A stretch of 64,000 nt of DNA from Phyto melanocephala. Lineage: Eukaryota; Arthropoda; Insecta; Diptera; Rhinophoridae. Location: contig OW799235.1 in assembly GCA_941918925.1 (NCBI GenBank), forward strand, positions 38,400,701 to 38,464,700, written 5' to 3'. Position numbers and translations under genes: made by a program. The notes beneath the pieces were generated by a model, which was not told where the DNA came from, searched no databases, and saw only the letters and a list, made by a program, of their open reading frames with translations. Numbering within the stretch: position 1 is the first letter of the stretch; every line of letters starts with the position of its first letter. Below are positions 33,660 through 46,516 of this stretch, piece after piece.

Positions 33660-34077
33660 TTTATATCACTTAATTGTATATTGTAATGTATATTTGTTTG
33701 AGGACAGAATACAAACATTATTTCTAAATTAAAATTACAAATAATTCAAATGAGATGAATTTTCTAAAATGCAAAAGGTGAATATTAAATTTTCTTAATT
33801 AAATATTTTTTGCAATTATAAAATTTAAGGTATATATCGTTTATCTTTTTTAATAGTTACATAATTAGTTATTAAATTAGATTTTTTTAATTTTATGGCA
33901 GCAAATTTGCATGTCGGAGTCTTTAATATGATCGGAAAGAAAAATCTTTGAAGTTTACTTTATAATATGTTTCTAACCCTTAAAACAAAAGAAATGCCAG
34001 AAAATCCAAAAATTATCTTAAAATAAAAAAAGCTTTTATTAAAAGTTAAACCTCCGGACTTATTTAATTATACATTA

Positions 34078-34240
34078 TTGCAAATTTCTGAAATATATTT
34101 AAATAATTCTGAAATACAATTAAAAATTTCTGAAATATCATTGGAAAGTTCTCAAATACTTCTAAAATTAGGAATTTCTGAAATATATTTAAAAAATTCT
34201 GAAACACAATTAGAATTCTTAAAATACAATTGGAAAATTT
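34078..34240 (+). repeat. AT-rich imperfect tandem repeat
   Basis: TTCTGAAATATATTTAAA-like units of roughly 27-30 bp repeat about five times. The open frame through it reflects the repeat only. Confidence 0.5.
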
Positions 34241-34514
34241 CTAAAAATACAAAAAAACATGTTAAGAGTTGTCAACCTGTGACCTGTGAAAGCTGAAAAA
34301 TAAGAATATTACTTATTGCTTTTAATAATAAAAAACAACAAAAAATGCCGTTATTTTTTTAGAAGATCAAATCAAGTGCGTATAGAGAAAATTTAATTCT
34401 TAGTTGTTTCCGTGGTGGATATTTTTCGTGAGTTACTTACTAAATGAAATAAACCTTCAGTATATTTAAAAGAAAATAATAGCTGTTTTTTAATATCAGT
34501 CAATCCGTAACCTC

Positions 34515-34600
34515 AATTATCAATAATTAAAAAACCAATCAATTAATCAATAATTCAAAAACCAATTAATTAATCAATAATTCAAAAACCAGCAAACGAG
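34515..34600 (+). repeat. Three units of AATCAATAATTCAAAAACCA
   Basis: A unit of about 28 bp built on AATTAATCAATAATTCAAAA repeats three times just before the Tc1 relic. Confidence 0.7.
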
Positions 34601-34633
34601 ATGACCAGGCTAAAATACGTTTGTTAACCTATC

Positions 34634-35221
34634 ATGTCGCAATATATGTATGTCGTCAACAACCATTGCCTCACAATTATCATTAAATGGTACACCACAA
34701 ACAATCTAATTCAATCCAAACAAGATGTAGAAGGTGGCCTAAAAGCTTACAAAAGAGTTAAAAAGCCCTCTATATCACGAATAAATTTATTGGCCAGGAT
34801 TCGTAGACCGAAAGTCCAACATATTACACTACGTCTTGTCTTGAGATGTTATTCAGGCCAGGGCATCGGTCCAATTCATAGACTAAATGGAATAATAGAT
34901 CGTTTTCTTTATAGAGACATCCTGAAAAATGTAAAGCTGCCACATGCAGAAGTGGAAATGCTGATTAAGTGGAGACACCAACAAGATAACGACTCTAAAC
35001 ACACATCTAAATGTGTGAAAGATTGGTTCGTTAACAAGATTAACGTTTTGAAAAGGCCAGCGCAATCCCCAGATCTCAATCTATGGGAAATTGTAGATCG
35101 ACAAATAGTCCGTTATAACTGCAAAAATTTAGGTGAGCTTTTCAAGAATGTGGAAAAAGCCTGGAATGGTATTACTTCTGAGGAGTTAGCTAGCTTAATA
35201 AACTCCCTGCAGAAGTTTTAA
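34634..35221 (+). pseudogene. Tc1-like transposase, C-terminal part
   Basis: The frame contains RHQQDNDSKHTSKCVKDWF, the second catalytic Asp region of Tc1 transposases (WQQDNDPKHTS in relatives), and RPAQSPDLNLWEIVDRQI. In intact Tc1 proteins the second block reads PDLNPIENLWE; here the PIEN residues carrying the last acidic catalytic residue are missing. The helix-turn-helix N-terminus and the first catalytic Asp region are only vaguely present. It ends naturally in LINSLQKF and a stop. Inverted terminal repeats were not identified. Confidence 0.75.
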
Positions 35222-36300
35222 AAAATAATGGATACACCACAAAATATTATGTTTTTTAAACTTTTAAACCTTTTATTACATTTTGATTATTTAAAGTGAA
35301 GAATTCTTGTTTTTTGTGTTTTATTTTAACATTTTTTATGATAATATTGACAAATGAATAAATGTAAATGTTTAATAATAATTTAATTTAACTAATTAAA
35401 GATTTATTACTATAAAGGATTTAGTGCTTTTGTTTTATCCCATTCTGAATATATGAGATTTTTTTACTATATTTCTCAACATATGTACATACCTATATGG
35501 GCAATATTAAAAACTTTTGAATATGTTTAAGTATGTATGTATATCAATACAGTTTTTACAAAATTTTACAAAAAAGTTACGTGTTACTAAATAAATATGT
35601 AGTTTATTTAAATAAAAGTGTTACAAAAGGTCTGAGGTGTGAATCAGATTTATTTTTAATTACGTTCAAAATATCTGAATTTTGTCTTATGGACTTTCCA
35701 TCTTCTTTTCGTCTTTTAACGCTGACTCTTAATATACTTAGCCATCTTTCTTATCTCTTTTTGTTAGCCCAAGCTTATTTAATTGTATTCTATCAGATTA
35801 TGTAAGGTTATAGCTATGTATATGAATTTCCACATTTTTCTTTTACAAGGGTTAGGCAAAACACTTCTACCACGGTTTTTAACATTTTGTAGTCTTTTGA
35901 GTAAATGTCTCTACTTCTTATAACGCCTTTTTCCACACATGTTTCTTTTTCAATATTTATTGTAGAATATATATGGAACAAGAGCGATCCGAACGTAATT
36001 CTAGAAGAAAAAAATCATCAAACTATACACACATACTTACAGATGTATGTATTTATTGTCTCTGCCATCTTGATTAAATACGAATTTCAAATATTATTAT
36101 ATTGTATAATATTTTAATTATTCTATATAAATTTAATTATAAATATTTTAAAGTGTTTATTTGCTAAAGAGAAATTTTAGCTGAAGTAACAAAGCCGCTG
36201 TCACAAAAACTGTAAACAAAAAAAAAAAAACAGTATGTACTTAGCTGAAATTGTTTTTGCTATAAATTTGAAACGATTTTACTGCCACTCAATTTACACT

Positions 36301-36683
36301 GGGCCAATTCAAAGTGGTTGCATATCAGTCATATTTGTACTATTTCATATTATTTTATGCATGCATAAAATTTTTGTTAGTAATTTCCATACAAAAAAAA
36401 TAATATGACTTTACACATTTGTTTCCTATGTATAAGAAATTGTTTATGTTATACTTTTAGCCATACTGTCTCAGAGAGAATTTCTTTGCTTCTCACCTCT
36501 CAGAGAGAATATTTTCTATTTTCTTCTTTCCTGTATACATACAATTTTTAACATTGTCATCTCTTTGTCTTCTTTTTTATATTAAATACATAATTTGTTA
36601 ACAAAAGGTGTTCAAAGTCACTAGTCATATTAATATGAATTATATGACATAGTACAATATGAGAGTCTACTTTGAATTGGCCC
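36301..36683. mobile_element. MITE of 383 bp with GGGCCAATTCAAAGT ends
   Basis: GGGCCAATTCAAAGT at 36301 is matched in reverse at 36669-36683, and similarity continues inward (CATATTGTACTAT-like). ACT lies directly outside both ends, a possible 3-bp target duplication. No protein coding. Confidence 0.65.
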
Positions 36684-37481
36684 ACTATGATTTAAAAAGT
36701 CACGGCGTTTTTATACCCTTCACCTGTGGTGCACAAGTGTATATATAACTTTGTCATTCCGTTTGTAATTTCTACAATTTTCATTTCCGACCCCATAAAG
36801 TATATATTTTCTGAAAGCTTATGAATAGAGGAGTCGATTAAGTTTTGACAGCCCGTGCGTCTGTCCGTCTGTCCGTGTGTTGGTTGAAATCAACTTTTAG
36901 AAGCAACCATATGTTCCTCAGATCTGTATATGGTATCAATCTTTTGGAAATATCCGGGAATGAATCGCTATTAAAATTCAGCAGAAGCGATCCATAACTT
37001 TCTGAGATATGAGCAAATAAACACGACTGCCTCTGTTTTTTCCCATATTTTTACCACCAAAATTTAAATTTTTCAGCCATAGAATAATTTATAGGTACCT
37101 TTGTTACTATTTGTAAATATAATATGCTTCTAGAGGTATTCGTGAAAAATTTTAGATAAATCGGGCTCTAATCGGTAAAGTTATAGGCAATAAATTTTTT
37201 TGAAAATTATATATTTCAAAAATTTACAAACGTAAATCAAATTTTTTTAGCTTCTATACAACCGAAAGAGTCAATATTGATATCATCTGAAAGGACTTGA
37301 CTAGCGCAATATAAGAAATATAAAAAAATTAAAATTCATGTTGGCCGACACTACAAACTGGCGGACAATAAATTTATATATGGGTCAAATCTAGTATTTT
37401 AAAATGTAACTTCTTGAACCCCCTCAATATTAATATCAATTGAAAGGGCTTGACCAGTAGAATACAGTAAATTAATAAAAA

Positions 37482-40400
37482 ACAAGTAAGAGCACTATAT
37501 TCGGCTGTGCCGAATCTTTTATACCCACCACCAATTTTGTGTACATTTAAAGCACACTATTTATTATTTTGTTCATCGCGATGGAATAATCTCTTTATAA
37601 TAAAATATGTACCACTTTCTTTGTATAGGGTGGTTAAATTTTAAGGGCCCATGTTGAAGGTGAACTACACCTAGTCTTTAAATTTGTTTTCTGCATTTCA
37701 CTTGACATTTATCAATCTCAAACTTACTCAATTTGATCCGTGGAAAGATACGCAAATGAGCAACGCTTTAAAGTTATTCAGGTTTTTTTTATAAAAATTG
37801 GCGTTCAAATCAAAATGCATTTTGTGCACTTCCTTATTTTTTTGATCAACATAATCATTCAAATTCGTCCACAATCGGGAGAATTGTAACAAATATTTAA
37901 ATTTCTGCAAAACAGGTCTGTAAGAAATGTTAGAAAATCTGTGAATGCCTTCTTAGTGCGTTGAATGGGAACCACTGGTGGTTTTTGCGATAGTGTGGCA
38001 AAAGATCAGTCAACCTCGACTTATCATCATGCCCAACAATTGAGCATCAACATTGTCATTGAAAATTTGGACCATCAGATAGAGGACTGGTACTAATTAT
38101 TGGGGCGGGGGGTGCATTTGGCCGATATTTTGTTAAATACATAATTGAACCATACAAATATTATCATTACAAAAAGAAATGATAATAGTTTCCTAAATAA
38201 TTTGTGTTTTATTTAAATTCATCATCGGTCCTTAAAATTTAACCACCCTTTATAACTTCGATATGCTACTAAAATGCTTTTGTAAATGTAGTCTTTTAGT
38301 AAAAGTGGGCGTTAAAGTAGGAGTGTCAATAAAGTTTCTGCTAATAAATACAACTTAAATATTTAAATATAGTCCTTTATTTTCCCGAAAACTTTGTCAA
38401 TAGAGAAATTACATGAATTAAAGATAAACCGTTATATGGGAGGTAGGCGTTAAAGTGGTTAAAGTGGTGTGCCTAAACTTTTTGGCACAACAATTACATT
38501 GATTAGAAGGATATATGTAGCAAATTTGATCATCATACCTCTAATTTTGGCGGTTTTATGAGCTTTTAAATTTCATTAACGGTAGATAACGTGAAAAGTG
38601 GGCGGTATAATAGGCGTGTCAAAGTTGTTTTTGCGAATGAGTACAACTTAGGTGTTTCAATTTAGCCCTTTACTATTCCAAAATCTTTATTAATAGAGAA
38701 ATTATATGAATTTTAGGTAAAACGTTATATGGGAGGTGGGCGTAAAAAAGGGCGTGGCACCTTAATTTTCTGGCACAGTAATGACACTGCCTAGGGGGAT
38801 ACACGTAGCAAATTTTATCATCATACCTCTAATTTTGGCGGTCTTATGAGCTTTTAAATTTCATTAACGGTAGATAAGTGAAAAGTGGGCGTTATAGTAG
38901 GCGTGTCAAAGTTATTTTTGCAAATGAGTACAACTTAGGTGTTTCAATATAGCCATTTACTATTCCAAAATCTTTATTAATAGAGAAATTATATGAATTT
39001 TAGTTAAAACGTTATATGGGAGGTGGGCGTAAAAGTGGGCGTGGCACCTAAATTTTTTGGCACAGTAATGACACTGCCTAGGGGGATATACGTAGCAAAT
39101 TTTATCATCATACCTCTAATTTTGGCGGTTTTATGAGCTTTTAAATTCCATTAACGGTAGATAACGTGAAAAGTGGGCGTTATAGTAGGCGTGTCAAAGT
39201 TATTTTTGCAAATGAGTACAACTTAGGTGTTTCAATATAGCCATTTATTATTCCAAAATCTTTATTAATAGAGAAATTATATGAATTTTAGTTAAAACAT
39301 TATATGGGAGGTGGGCGTAAAAGTGGGCGTGGCACCTAAATTTTTTGGCACAGTAATGACACTGCCTAGGGGGATATACGTAGCAAATTTTATCATCATA
39401 CCTCTAATTTTGGCGGTTTTATGAGCTTTTAAATTTCATTAACGGTAGATAACGTGAAAAGTGGGCGTTATAGTAGGCGTGTCAGAGTTATTTTTGCGAA
39501 TGAGTACAACTTAGGTGTTTCAATATAGCCATTTATTAGTCCAAAATCTTTATTAATGGAGAAATTATATGAATTTTAGTTAAAACGTTATATGGGAGGT
39601 GGGCGTAAAAGTTGGCGTGGCACCTTAATTTTCTGGCACAGTAATGATATTGCCTAGGGGGATATACGTAGCAAATTTGATAATCATACCTTTAATTTTG
39701 GCGGTTTTATGAGCTTTTAAATTTCATTAACGGTAGATAACGTGAAAAGTGGGCGTTATAGTAGGCGTGTCAAAGTTATTTTTGCGAATGAGTGCAACTT
39801 AGGTGTTTTAATATAGCCCTTTATTATTCCAAAATCTTTATTAATAGAGAAATTATATGAATTTTAGTTAAATCGTTATATGGGAGGTGGGCGTAAAAGT
39901 GGGCGTGGCACCTAAATTTTTTGGCACAGTAATGACACTGCCTAGGGGGATATACGTAGCAAATTTTATCATCATACCTCTAATTTTGGCGGTTTTATGA
40001 GCTTTTAAATTTCATTAACGGTAGATAACGTGAAAAGTGGGCGTTATAGTAGGCGTGTCAAAGTTATTTTTGCGAATGAGTACAACTTAGGTGTTTCAAT
40101 ATAGCCATTTATTATTCCAAAATCTTTATTAATAGAGAAATTATATGAATTTTAGTTAAAACGTTATATGGGAGGCGGGCGTAAAAGTGGGCGTGGCACA
40201 TTAATATTCCGTTACAAAAAAGCCACTCACCAAGAAGCAGAGTGTGCAAAATTTCAGAGGCGTACATCCAATTTTGTTGCTTTTATGACGTTTTTGTTTT
40301 TAAATATACCGAAAAATACACTGTGCGGTATAAATTTTCGTACATTTTGATCGATAACTCCTCTCCTAATACATAGATTTAGATAATTTTAGGGGAAAAA

Positions 40401-40811
40401 TATTGTTTTTACTCAGGAAATATATATTCAAAGTTTCATGAGCCTACGCTAATGCGTTTGGACACAATTCCATTTTATTCGATGTTTGAAGGACACGGTT
40501 TTTTCGACCTACTCTTGCTTTTCGTGCTATAACTCTCTTCCTAATATTCCGATTTAGCCCATTTTCAATACCAAACAAACCTTGTCTATAAGAAAGATTC
40601 TGGCAAAATTTGAGCTCCCTAGCTTTTTCGGTGCGACCTCTATCGTGCTTTCAACAGACGGACAGACGGACGGACATAGCTAGATCGTCATCAAATCAAA
40701 CCCTGATTCAGAATATATATACTTTATGGGGTATAAAATGGATATTTCGATGTGTTACAAACGGAATGACAAAATGAATATACCCCCACCATTTTTTTGG
40801 TGGCGGGTATA
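37482..40811 (-). mobile_element. Family A Helentron-like element, nested, full length
   Basis: On the minus strand it runs from TATACCCGCCACC at 40811 to the ATTCGGCACAGCCGAAT hairpin and CTTACTTGTT at 37482, about 3.3 kb. It contains the GTCCGTCCGTCTGTCCGTCT tract (about 40660-40676) and a block of six 288-bp tandem units. It is the best-preserved copy in the window and serves as the reference for reading the others. Confidence 0.85.
38450..40190 (-). repeat. Six 288-bp tandem units in family A
   Basis: The landmark GTGAAAAGTGGGCG recurs at 38591, 38878, 39166, 39454, 39742 and 40030: spacing 287, 288, 288, 288, 288. Each unit carries GGGCGTTATAGTAGGCGTGT and GTAAAAGTGGGCGTGGCACC. Units are nearly identical, more so than between different elements, which suggests recent expansion or homogenisation. 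Confidence 0.9.
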
Positions 40812-41456
40812 AAAATATAAAATCCAATATGGCGTCTAAAAAAATGGCGGAACAAATTTTTTTAACCCCATTAATATGGGTATCAAATGAAAGGGATTGA
40901 CTAGTAGAATACAGTTAACTACGTAAGAATTCAAAATCGAGGATGGCGTCGGAAATAATTAAAAAAAAATTGATATATAACATGAAATATAGGTTACGCT
41001 ACGATGTGAGATTATAACTATGTACACGATGGTGAAGGGTATTATCAGATTCGGCACGGCCGAATATAGCACTCTTACTTGTTAATTTTTTTTTTATTAA
41101 CGAGAAGGACTGATTAGTAGACAAAACATACATATAGTTTTCTGTTTTTGAAGATTTGATTATATTTCTCTTTACACTCATTTGCGTTTTCTTCTTATGC
41201 TTTATTCCTTTTTGAAGAGACAAGTACTTTATGAACAAAAAATAATCGTAAAATCTACTAAAAATATATTTCTTTTTAAAAAAGTTATTTTTATATTTTT
41301 GATATATGTACGAGCGAGAAAGTTAAGAAAATTAACAAATTACAAGTAAATAACATTCAACAAATTTAAAAAAATCCACAATTTTATATCATGGTCTGAA
41401 TCATGGTGTAATAACATAAGGTGATAGCGTAAAGGAGAGCAATTTTTGGCTCTCTT

Positions 41457-42283
41457 TATACCCTTCACACAGTGAAAAAGGGTATATATAGGTTTGTCAT
41501 TCCGTGTGAAATTTCTACAATTTTCATTTCCGACCCCATAAAGTATATATTTTCTGAAAGCTTATGAATAGGGGAGTCGATTAAGCTCTGTCAGTCTGTC
41601 CGTCTGACCGTCTGTCCGTGTGTATGTTGAAATCAACTTTTTGAAGCCCCACGACATAGGTTGGACCCGGGTAAGGTATTAAAATATCAGAAATATTCGG
41701 GAGTAGATCGGTATTGAAAATCAGAAACATCGGTGCATAAACAACTGAGATATGAGCAAAAACCCACGACCACCTCGATTTTTTTTTCACAAAAACAACA
41801 TTACAACAACAACATACATACATACAAACGTGTATACTGGTTAGAGAAAACGTGGCATTGAATCCCAACTGAGCCAAAAAAAAATTTTTTTTAATTTTTT
41901 TAAAAATCTTTTTTTTAATTTTTTTTTTTATTTTTTATTTAATATATTATTTATATTTTTATTATTATTTTTTTTTTTAATTTTTTTTATTTTTTTTTTA
42001 ATTTTTTTTTTTTTAATTTTTGTTTGTTTTATATATGTATATTATATATATAATAATTTTTTTTTTAAATTTTTTTTTTTAAATTTTTTTTTAAAAATTT
42101 TTTTTTAACATTTTTTTTTAAAATTTTTTTTAAAATTTTTTTTTTTTTTCGTTTTTTTAACATACATACGTGTACGTATTTCATATGGGATGAATGGTGA
42201 TACAAGCAACTATTATTGCATGACTACACGTTGTGAAGGGTATATAAGATTCGGCATGGCCGAATATAGCACTCTTACTTGTT
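41457..42283 (+). mobile_element. Family B Helentron-like element, CACAGTG variant
   Basis: Starts TATACCCTTCACACAGTG and AAAAAGGGTATATATAGG, with GTCTGTCCGTCTGACCGTCT near 41590. The large middle section is poly(T)-rich with scattered A (41880-42150). It ends in hairpin ATTCGGCATGGCCGAAT and CTTACTTGTT. Confidence 0.8.
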
Positions 42284-42299
42284 TTTATGTATGGAGTTT

Positions 42300-42410
42300 G
42301 ACGATTTCCGGAGTTGAAAAAATTTTTTTTTTAATACGGAGTTTGACATACTCCAGAACACAAAAAAATAGTCAGCTGAGCTGGAACCGCCACCTTGTAT
42401 AAGTGTACCC
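42300..42410 (+). repeat. Dispersed repeat shared with 25.13-25.20 kb
   Basis: GGAGTTTGACATACTCCAGA and CACAAAAAAATAGTCAGCTG resemble GGAGTTTGACAAACATTGGG and CACAAAAAAATAATCAACTA near 25140-25180, followed in both by an ACCGC stretch. Extent and class are unknown. Confidence 0.5.
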
Positions 42411-42941
42411 TGGTCTGAATTAATTGTATGGCTTTTATATTTTGACAGATAGTGCAAATGATAACAAGCTAATGATTTTTATAAAAAAAAAAACTAAAAC
42501 ATCGAATTAAAATGATTGAGCTGTGATAAATAAATTAATAAGAAAAAAAATTGGTTTTTGCTTACTCTAGCCGATTGCAATCGTTAAAAAGGTGTTGGAT
42601 ATAACTCCCAGGTTTTTAAGTAACTTAATCTGTTATTGAAACACTTTAATATTAAACAAACAACTCCGTATGTACATACATATGTACATTTGTACGTGCT
42701 TTTCATTTTTATGCTTATATTTATCTACAGATACTATGTGTTTATGTATACAAACAAAATATATATGAAAAGCATAAAACAATTGTATAAACAATCAAAT
42801 TTAAGTGTAGGTATGTTGGAATTGTAAAAACCCTTTTTTTGGATACTAAAAATAATTATTTTGAATTTATAAAGCTGAAAGTATTAGAAAAAGGCTAGAC
42901 TTTGACGAAATCACATATTTTTTTGAATTTTAGATGTTTTT

Positions 42942-43784
42942 TATACCCTTCACACAGTGAAAAAGGGTATATATAGGTTTTTCATTCCGTGAGAAATTTC
43001 TACAATTTTCATTTCCGACCCCATAAAGTATATATTTTCTGAAAGCTTATGAATAGGGGAGTCGATTAAGCTCTGTCAGTCTGTCCGTCTGTCCGTGTGT
43101 ATGTTGAAATCAACTTTTTGAAGCCCCCCGACATAGCTTGGACCCGGGTGAAGTATTAAAATATCAGAAATATTCGGGAGTATATCGGTATTGAAATTCA
43201 GAAACATCGGTGCATAAACAACTGAGATATAAGCAAAAACCCACGACCACCTCGATTTTTTTTTCACAAAAACAACATTACAACAACAACATACATACAT
43301 ACAAACGTGTATACTGGTTAGAGAAAACGTGGCATCGAATCCCAGCTGAGCCAAAAAAATTTTTTTTTATATTTTTTTTTTCAATTTTTTTTATTTTTTT
43401 TTTTATTTTTTATTTAAATATTATTTATATTATTATTATTTTTTTTTTAATTTTTTTTTAAATTTTTTTTGTTTTATATTAATTATATATATTTTAATTA
43501 ATTTTTTAAAAAAATTTTTTATTAAATTTTTTTTTTAAATTTTTTTTTAAATTTTTTTTTTAATTTTTTAAAAAATTTTTTTTTTATTTGTTTTTTTTCT
43601 TTTAACATACATACGTAAAGTTATAATTTTAAAATGGGTTGTTTTTATACATGTTTGTTTTTTATGTATGTATGTACGTATTTCATATGGAATGAATGGT
43701 GATACAAACTACTGTTATTGCATGACTACACGTTGTGAAGGGTATATAAGATTCGGCACGGCCGAATATAGCGCTCTTACTTGT
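42942..43784 (+). mobile_element. Family B Helentron-like element, CACAGTG variant
   Basis: Close relative of the copy at 41457: same start and same CATACATACATACAAACGTG block, a poly(T)-rich stretch at 43355-43600, hairpin ATTCGGCACGGCCGAAT and CTCTTACTTGTT. It has an extra ATACATACGTAAAGTTATAA segment before the 3' part. Confidence 0.8.
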
Positions 43785-43984
43785 TTTTGTTTATAATTGT
43801 TATTTTTTTATAGAAATAATTGCTATTTTTGAACAGGTATAAACTATAAAATTTAAGTGTAGGTATTTTAGCATTGTAAAAAAACCCTTTTTAGATACTA
43901 AAAATAATTACTTTAAATTTTCAAAGCAGAAAGTAGTATGCAGAAAGGCAAATAACTTTTATTTTTTGAAAATGCTATAAAAAA

Positions 43985-44345
43985 GTGTAGCTTCGGCTGT
44001 GTGGCACGTAGCGCAGTCCTGTTGAAACCAAATGTTGCCAATATCCTCCTCTTTAATTTTTGTGAACAAAAATTCGTTCAACATGACCCGATAACGATCG
44101 CCATTGACTACGGCCAATCCTTGCTCATTTTCGAAGAAAAATAGCCCAATTATGCCTCTGGACTAAAATCCGCACCAAACAGTGACTCGTTTTGGGTGTA
44201 TTGGCTTTTCAATGTATGCGTGCGGGTTTTCTGTATCCCAAATGCGACAATTTTGCTTGTTTGCATACCCGCCAAGATCAAAATGAGCTTCATCTGAAAA
44301 GATGATTTTTTCGGTAAAATTGGCCAAAGTAATGTCGCAATATTT
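43985..44345 (-). pseudogene. mariner-like (DDE_3) transposase fragment
   Basis: Minus-strand translation gives KIIFSDEAHFDLGGYANKQN (first catalytic Asp in FSDEAHF), then WDTENPHAYIEKPIHPKRVT, and near the left end NIWFQQDCATCHTA, where the second catalytic Asp lies in QQD. One stop interrupts it (near 44165). The third catalytic region and N-terminus are missing. The family is the IS630-Tc1-mariner superfamily. Confidence 0.75.
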
Positions 44346-44683
44346 CCCAGTTCAAGCGTTTACACAACCATATTCGTTCAGCGGAAGGATAAAACTAATT
44401 ATCTGTCAAATCAGACATGAGCTAAGTGTTACCATTCGCGAAATAAGCACTAGTTAAAAAAAAAACGTTAGATGTCGGACCATTTATAAGAAAACCAAGT
44501 TAAGTACAAATTTTTATCGGTTTAAGCTAGATTTTGACAAAACCACATGCTTTTAAAATTTTTGATTTTTTTTTTTCAGTAATAATTGTTTTTCTTTTTT
44601 TTTTGCAGTAATAATTGTTTTTCTTTTTTTTTTTTTTATTGCATAAAAATTTGCACAAAATAAAAGTTAATTGATAATTTTAT

Positions 44684-45348
44684 TATACCCTTCACACAGT
44701 GAAAAAGGGTATATATAGGTTTGTCATTCCGTGTGAAATTTCTACAATTTTCATTTCCGACCCCATAAAGTATATATTTTCTGAAAGCTTATGAATAGGG
44801 GAGTCGATTAAGCTCTGTCAGTCTGTCCGTCTGACCATCTGTCCGTGTGTATGTTGAAATCAACTTTTTGAAGCCCCCGTAATCGCCGGGTGAGGTATTA
44901 AAATTTCAGAAATATTCGGGAGTAGATCGATATTACAAATCAGAAACATCGGTATATAAACAACTGAGATATGAGAAAAAAACCACGACCTCCTCGTTTT
45001 ATTTTTTACAACAACAACATACAACACATACATACAAACGTGGAATACTGGTTAGAGTGAACGTGACATCGAATTCCAGCTGAGGAAAAAAAAATTTTTT
45101 TTTTATTTCATATATTTATATTTTTTTAGTATTATTATTTTATTTTTATTTTTTTTAAATTTTTTTAAACATACATACTTACACTCAATTTATAATTTTA
45201 CAATGGGATGTTTTTTATATGTATGTTTTCACATGTATGTACGTATTTTATATGAGATGAACGGTGATACAAACTATTGTTATTGCATGACTACACGTTG
45301 TGAAGGGTATATAAGATTCGGCATGGCCGAATATAACACTTACTTGTT
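44684..45348 (+). mobile_element. Family B Helentron-like element, CACAGTG variant
   Basis: Same start as the two upstream copies and a shorter poly(T) section (45080-45170). It ends with hairpin ATTCGGCATGGCCGAAT; the tail reads ACACTTACTTGTT, missing the CT of CTCTTACTTGTT. Together with 41457 and 42942 it forms a local subfamily, all in the same orientation. Confidence 0.8.
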
Positions 45349-45592
45349 TTTTAATTAATTGATAATTTGAATGCACAATTTTTTTGAAAATGTGACGATC
45401 TGTGCTGAAATCGTGCTAAATATGGGCAATTGAAATCAACTGTAGTGTGCCGATAATGTGAACACTATTGTGCACAACGTCCAACAAAAAAATTGCTAAA
45501 TATCCGCCGAATTTGTCGGCCAGTTGAACACCGACTAAAGTCACCGATTAACGCCGATTGAATTGATAATTTTAAAAGTATTACCTTTATAT

Positions 45593-45930
45593 TGTTACAG
45601 ATTAATGTTTATAGTTTGATTTAAATATTTACAGTAGATAAAGTTACAGTAGTTTATTTACAGATGTTTATGCACATTTAATATTTCCTTCAGTTGGCTT
45701 ATTGGTCGACTAACATGTTAAGTAATATATAGCCGAAATAAGTTATTATGTGCGGTATACCTTAAGGCACAGTTATATACTGATGTGTACATGCGAGATC
45801 TTTGTGGAATGTTACAGACTGCCGCTATGTTACTATAAATAGTCGAACAGCACAGCTAACATAATCAGTATAACAGTACAGCCTTTTTAAAGTGTATTAA
45901 ATTGAGTTTGATAAAAAATGTGTATAACAA
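45593..45930 (+). repeat. Lone LTR of a Ty3/gypsy element (decayed)
   Basis: TGTTACAGATTAATGTTTAT opens a stretch that matches the LTR at 58448-57952 in blocks: GTCGACTAACATGTTAAGTA, TTATTATGTGC, CTTTGTGGAATGTTACAGA and ATCAGTATAACAGTA. It is in plus orientation, opposite to the 58.4 kb LTR. No internal retrotransposon sequence follows, so it is a solo or truncated LTR; its right end is unclear. Confidence 0.65.
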
Positions 45931-46516
45931 TAAGTGAAAGAAATTACTTTTGAACACAAAAACGAACAAATCACAAATCATCTGTGTTTAAGTTAACATT
46001 TTAAAATGGCAATTTGTTTATGTTTTTAACATTGCTGATTGCGATAAAAGTTTGCACAAAATTATTAAAATAAAAAATGCAATACATTGGTTAAGGAAAT
46101 AAAAATAGTGCGAAAACTTTGAAACTAGTTATTGTAAGTAAAAAAATAGCGACAGAACTAATATATAATTTTTTTATTGGGCTTTTTTACAGGCATTTGC
46201 AATATAATTGTTCTAAAGTTGAATATCACTATCAAGTATAATTATAAGTGAAATACACGAGAGGTTTGTGCCTAAAAGTCGTAACTGACGTTAAAAAACA
46301 AAACAAAATTTTCGGCTGCAAATTCCACAGACGCACAGTAGCGTCATTTGAATTTTTTCTTTGCAAAAATCAAAACCTTTGAAATAAATGAGATAAAAAT
46401 TAAAAGGCATATCATAGATAATTGATCAACTAAGCCTACATGTGGCTTAGTAAAGTTTAAATTCGATTATATATGAAGTAAAATATTTTTTACAATTTTA
46501 AATTTTTTATGCTTTT

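Larger units (their letters stand above)
36712..41083 (+). mobile_element. Family B Helentron-like element, split by family A
   Basis: Starts TATACCCTTCACCTGTGGTG at 36712 and ends with ATTCGGCACGGCCGAAT and CTTACTTGTT at 41083. A family A element occupies 37482-40811. Without it the element is about 1.04 kb and matches the copy at 46517-47490 on both sides of the junction (AATACAGTAAATTA before, AAATCCAATATGGCG after). These two belong to a longer subfamily that has ATATGGGTATCAAATGAAAG blocks instead of the poly(T) section. Confidence 0.8.
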
